DNA from: Catenibacterium sp900764725
Lineage (GTDB): Bacteria > Bacillota_I > Bacilli_A > Erysipelotrichales > Coprobacillaceae
Reading direction: 5' to 3' (one strand)
Length of the DNA stretch: 64,000 bases
Assembly (NCBI RefSeq): GCF_934754625.1
Contig: NZ_CAKVIU010000002.1
The notes under the pieces were generated by a model. It made no database searches. It had not been told where the DNA came from and was given only the letters and a program-made list of their open reading frames with translations. Positions 61,710 to 64,000 of this stretch are shown one piece after another; the first letter of the stretch is position 1, and each line of letters begins with the position of its first letter. The position numbers and the translations under genes were made by a program.

Positions 61710-62540
61710 GTGAAAAAACAGCGTTATGAAGTCATTGGAACGCTAAACAATAATGGAGTTGTCGCAAAAGATGAACTCAATAAAGAAGTGATATTACTAG
61801 GGAAGGGAATAGGCTTCAAGAAAAAAGCAGGAGATGTAATTGAGAATCCAGGTAAGAATATCAAATGCTATAGTTTAGAGAAGAATACAGGTAAGAATGT
61901 CTTACAGGGAGTTGATCCTATCTTTTTAGAAATAGCCAATGAAATTATCCGTTATGCAGAAAAAGAATTTGGTGATATAGATACTAAGATTCTTTTACCT
62001 CTTGCCGATCATATCGCATTCTCTATTGATCGTATCAAGAATGATATGGTCATTTCTAACCCTCTTACAAGTGATATTAGATTATTATTTGCGGATGAGT
62101 ATGAAGTGGCCAAGAAAGCAAGAAAGATCATCAAGAGACGATTGGGTTATGAAATCACAGATGATGAGATTGGTTATATTTCTCTTCATATTCATGCGGC
62201 TTTGAGTTCTCAGCCACCTGGACGTTCATTACAGGTTGCCAGCATTATTCATCAAACAGTTACTTATGTAGAAGAAACATTTAATATAGTCATTGATGAA
62301 GACTCTGTTGCGTATATTCGTTTAGTCAACCATATCAAGTTCTTAATGGTACGTTTAAGTCGTAAAGAAGATGTACAGGTTTCTATGACAGACTATACAA
62401 AAGAAAAGTTCCCAGAAAGCTATGCAGTGGCATGCCGTGTAGCAGATTATATAGAAAAACTGATTCTAGAAAAGATATCAGATGAAGAAATAGGGTATCT
62501 TGCGATACATATAGAAAGAATCAGACATAGCGTACAATAA
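61710..62540 (+). CDS. BglG/LicT/GlcT-family transcription antiterminator
   Basis: A 276-residue regulator. The N-terminal RNA-binding CAT domain (about 1-58) contains VIGTLNNNGVVAKD and LLGKGIGF, both hallmarks of RAT-binding proteins. Two PTS regulation domains follow: PRD1 (about 65-165, histidines in PLADHIAF and LHIHAAL) and PRD2 (about 175-276, RLVNHIKF and LAIHIERIR). Phosphorylation by EIIB or HPr at these histidines sets dimerisation and activity. GTG 61710 with AAGGAG at 7 nt is chosen over the ATG at 61695 inside the permease gene. No RAT precedes its own operon; the only clear RAT in the window lies at 2616, before the GH20 gene. Confidence 0.92.
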   Translation: MKKQRYEVIGTLNNNGVVAKDELNKEVILLGKGIGFKKKAGDVIENPGKNIKCYSLEKNTGKNVLQGVDPIFLEIANEIIRYAEKEFGDIDTKILLPLADHIAFSIDRIKNDMVISNPLTSDIRLLFADEYEVAKKARKIIKRRLGYEITDDEIGYISLHIHAALSSQPPGRSLQVASIIHQTVTYVEETFNIVIDEDSVAYIRLVNHIKFLMVRLSRKEDVQVSMTDYTKEKFPESYAVACRVADYIEKLILEKISDEEIGYLAIHIERIRHSVQ

Positions 62541-62565
62541 AAGGCAGCTTTTGCTGCCTCTTTTC
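62541..62565 (+). terminator. Terminator of the EIICB-antiterminator operon
   Basis: AGGCAGC, loop TTTT, GCTGCCT, then CTTTT, immediately after the stop codon. Confidence 0.85.
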
Positions 62566-62574
62566 TATATTTGA

Positions 62575-62648
62575 CGTGCATGACAGGACTTGAACCTGCA
62601 GTCTTCAGAGCCGGAGTCTGATACTCTATCCAATTGAGCTACATGCAC
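62575..62648 (-). tRNA. tRNA-Arg (anticodon CCG)
   Basis: The minus strand folds as a full cloverleaf: 7-bp acceptor stem (GTGCATG with CATGCAC), D arm GCTCAATTGGATAGAGT, anticodon stem TCAGA/TCTGA with loop CTCCGGC (anticodon CCG, reading CGG), and T arm with GGTTCAAGTCC. Discriminator is G. The 3' CCA is not encoded. It is on the opposite strand between the antiterminator and the phosphoesterase gene. CGG is a rare codon in such low-GC genomes. Confidence 0.95.
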
Positions 62649-62684
62649 ATAGCTTGTTTATTATATCATAGAAAGGATGATTTT

Positions 62685-63725
62685 ATGAGACAATTTATTG
62701 CACTTACATTTAATTCTTCTTTTAAAGAAGAACTTGTTCACATCATGGATTCTTTAAAGGAAGAAGGTATTTCAGGAAAGTATTATAATCCAGATAATCT
62801 ACATATGACTTTAGCTTTCTTTGGTGAAACAGATAGACAGGATGAAATTATGGAGATTATTAAATCACAACCTCTTCCTGAAATCACCATTACTATTAAC
62901 CGTATTGGTCATTTCAAGAAAATATACTGGGTAGGGATTCAAGATAATCCTATTTTAAATGAATATGTTAATACATTAAGAAAAGTATTAAAGGTACATG
63001 ATATTCCTTTTGATGATAAACCTTTTTATCCACATATTACTATATTAAGAAAAGCAGAAGAAGGGGATAGAACACTTCAAGAAGTTTCTATAAAAGATAT
63101 CAAAGTAGAACTCTTGCAGGCCCATTATTTAGAAGAAGGACTTAAGTATCTCCCTTATAATGAACAGGAAGTACTAGAAACTATCAATAAAATATATAAA
63201 CAGAAAGGACATGTCACTATTGCCATAGATGGAAGATGTGGAAGTGGTAAAACCACTCTCGCAAATAAGTTAAAGGCATATTTTGATTGTCATATATTTC
63301 ATATGGATGATTTTTATCTGCAGGAATATCAACGTACACAAGCTAGATATAATGAACCAGGAGGAAATGTAGATAGAGAACGTTTAAAAAAAGAAGTATT
63401 AGAACCTTTAGAGAATCAACAGGATGTTCTCTATCGCCCTTTAGATTGTAGCACTCTTTCAATCACGCAAGGAACTCTCTTTCCTTATAAACCTATTAAT
63501 ATCATAGAAGGTTCTTATTCATGTCATCCTGATTTAAGAGATGCTTATGATATAACTGTATTTGTAGATATAGATGAAACACTTAGACTTAAACGTATAG
63601 AAGAAAGAAATGGGAAAGAAGCCCTGGATATGTTCATAAAAAAATGGATACCATTAGAAGAGAAGTACTTCTCTTCCTATGATATCCAAAATCATTGTGA
63701 TTTCTATTTTAAAGCAGGTCGTTAG
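62685..63725 (+). CDS. 2H phosphoesterase (ThpR-like) fused to a uridine-kinase-like P-loop kinase
   Basis: A 346-residue fusion. The N-terminal half (about 1-170) is a 2H-family RNA 2',3'-cyclic phosphodiesterase/LigT domain with both HxT motifs, HMTLAFFGE (about 41-49) and HITILRKA (about 123-130). The C-terminal half (about 182-346) is a P-loop kinase with Walker A GRCGSGKTT (about 189-197), HMDDFYLQEY and an arginine-rich lid RIEERNG, similar to uridine kinase/phosphoribulokinase types. One half opens cyclic phosphate ends and the other could phosphorylate a nucleoside or RNA end. ATG 62685 has GAAAGGATG upstream; the longer frame would read through the tRNA and is rejected. Confidence 0.82.
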   Translation: MRQFIALTFNSSFKEELVHIMDSLKEEGISGKYYNPDNLHMTLAFFGETDRQDEIMEIIKSQPLPEITITINRIGHFKKIYWVGIQDNPILNEYVNTLRKVLKVHDIPFDDKPFYPHITILRKAEEGDRTLQEVSIKDIKVELLQAHYLEEGLKYLPYNEQEVLETINKIYKQKGHVTIAIDGRCGSGKTTLANKLKAYFDCHIFHMDDFYLQEYQRTQARYNEPGGNVDRERLKKEVLEPLENQQDVLYRPLDCSTLSITQGTLFPYKPINIIEGSYSCHPDLRDAYDITVFVDIDETLRLKRIEERNGKEALDMFIKKWIPLEEKYFSSYDIQNHCDFYFKAGR

Positions 63726-64000
63726 CGACCTGTTCTTTATTTTTTCTAAGAGCTTTCTTAATAATCTTTAAGCATCCCTGATCTTCATTAGAATCAGTTA
63801 TACCATAAGCAAGCTTTTTGATTTCATCTACTGCATTCTCCATCGCAAAACCATACTTAACAGACTGTAATAATGCATAATCATTCATCTGATCACCAAA
63901 GGCAAGACATTCATCTCTAGAAATATGTTCATGTTCCTGGATATAACGCATACCAAGCCCTTTATTGACACCATCTCTTTGAATATCCATCCATTCATTC
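63709..64000 (-). CDS. Cof-type HAD phosphatase (partial at window edge)
   Basis: Only the C-terminal 97 residues are in the window; the frame is open to position 64000. The sequence WMDIQRDGVNKGLGMRYIQE carries the motif III lysine (VNKG), and CLAFGDQMNDYALLQ is motif IV (GDxxND), the usual end of Cof-like HAD hydrolases. The 3' end overlaps the convergent fusion gene by 17 bp. The nucleophile motif lies outside the window. Confidence 0.85.
   Translation of the reverse strand, partial: NEWMDIQRDGVNKGLGMRYIQEHEHISRDECLAFGDQMNDYALLQSVKYGFAMENAVDEIKKLAYGITDSNEDQGCLKIIKKALRKNKEQVANDLL
63715..63732. terminator. Hairpin at the convergent 3' ends
   Basis: CAGGTCG and CGACCTG (7 bp, 4-nt loop) span the stop codons of the fusion gene and the minus-strand HAD gene, with T-rich sequence after it on the plus strand. 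Confidence 0.6.

Noticed and set aside
62634..62684. N-terminal extension of the 2H-kinase gene.
   Set aside because: It would lie across the tRNA-Arg gene; ATG 62685 has a proper ribosome binding site and matches the family N-terminus.

Overview
The window is low-GC DNA with dense, mostly co-directional genes, strong AAGGAGG-type ribosome binding sites and many intrinsic terminators, so it is a Firmicute chromosome. Large surface glycosidases with F5/8C and FIVAR domains, man-family PTS genes under LevR/sigma-54, and many PTS-linked GH1 enzymes suggest a gut Erysipelotrichia of the Coprobacillaceae/Catenibacterium kind. That placement is inferred from gene content; no 16S or ribosomal gene is present.

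Layout. 1-1030: remains of mobile DNA (possible transposase tail; 5'-truncated group II intron reverse transcriptase followed by an intact-looking domain V). 1220-2464: two small genes, one DUF6508. 2565-7842: a sigma-A promoter, a BglG/LicT-type antiterminator target (RAT) and a 1691-residue surface GH20 hexosaminidase. 8065-16594: an accessory island with a NYN/PIN-like protein, a divergent RHH-WYL regulator, an SF2 helicase with a C-terminal PD-(D/E)XK-like nuclease motif, an overlapping 686-residue unknown protein, and an AAA/DUF4143 ATPase. The helicase-nuclease pair plus WYL regulator is the best candidate here for an undescribed defence system. 16812-17249: a TPR protein followed by four helically phased 9-bp repeats.

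17349-29206: two glycan loci, GH1/LacI/PL8-type surface lyase and RpiR/GH1/PTS EIIC. 29362-31526: an abortive-infection-type pair, an AAA ATPase interrupted by one in-frame stop and an Abi_2/HEPN protein. 31617-42514: a complete sigma-54 regulon with three -24/-12 promoters, PfkB sugar kinase, man-family PTS EIIA-EIIB-EIIC-EIID, a six-hairpin glycosidase, a DUF2961/GH172 enzyme, the activator LevR and sigma-54 itself.

42646-46030: a frameshifted MqsA-HTH-Panacea antitoxin-like gene, then a two-gene segment (HIRAN protein, coiled-coil protein) bounded by 18-bp exact direct repeats, then a HAD phosphatase with an HbpS-like protein. 46148-50794: RpiR regulator, MATE pump and a polar amino-acid ABC transporter. 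50812-57640: small membrane proteins, an MGMT-like protein whose catalytic cysteine is replaced by serine, an arylsulfate sulfotransferase, a nitroreductase, a ParE-like toxin with its small antitoxin, and a threonine aldolase. 57638-64000: an anchored unknown protein, an NlpC/P60 hydrolase with Ig-like repeats, a glucose-family PTS EIICB with its BglG-family antiterminator, tRNA-Arg(CCG), a 2H phosphoesterase-kinase fusion and the end of a HAD phosphatase.

Themes. Surface enzymes (GH20, PL8-type, NlpC/P60) act outside, PTS systems import sugars, and cytoplasmic GH1, GH172 and kinase enzymes process them. Control uses every common Firmicute mode: LacI, RpiR, antitermination and LevR/sigma-54. 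The antiterminator encoded at 61710 is the only one in the window and may act in trans on the RAT before the GH20 gene. Several defence and toxin-antitoxin genes are broken, which marks the accessory DNA as decaying.
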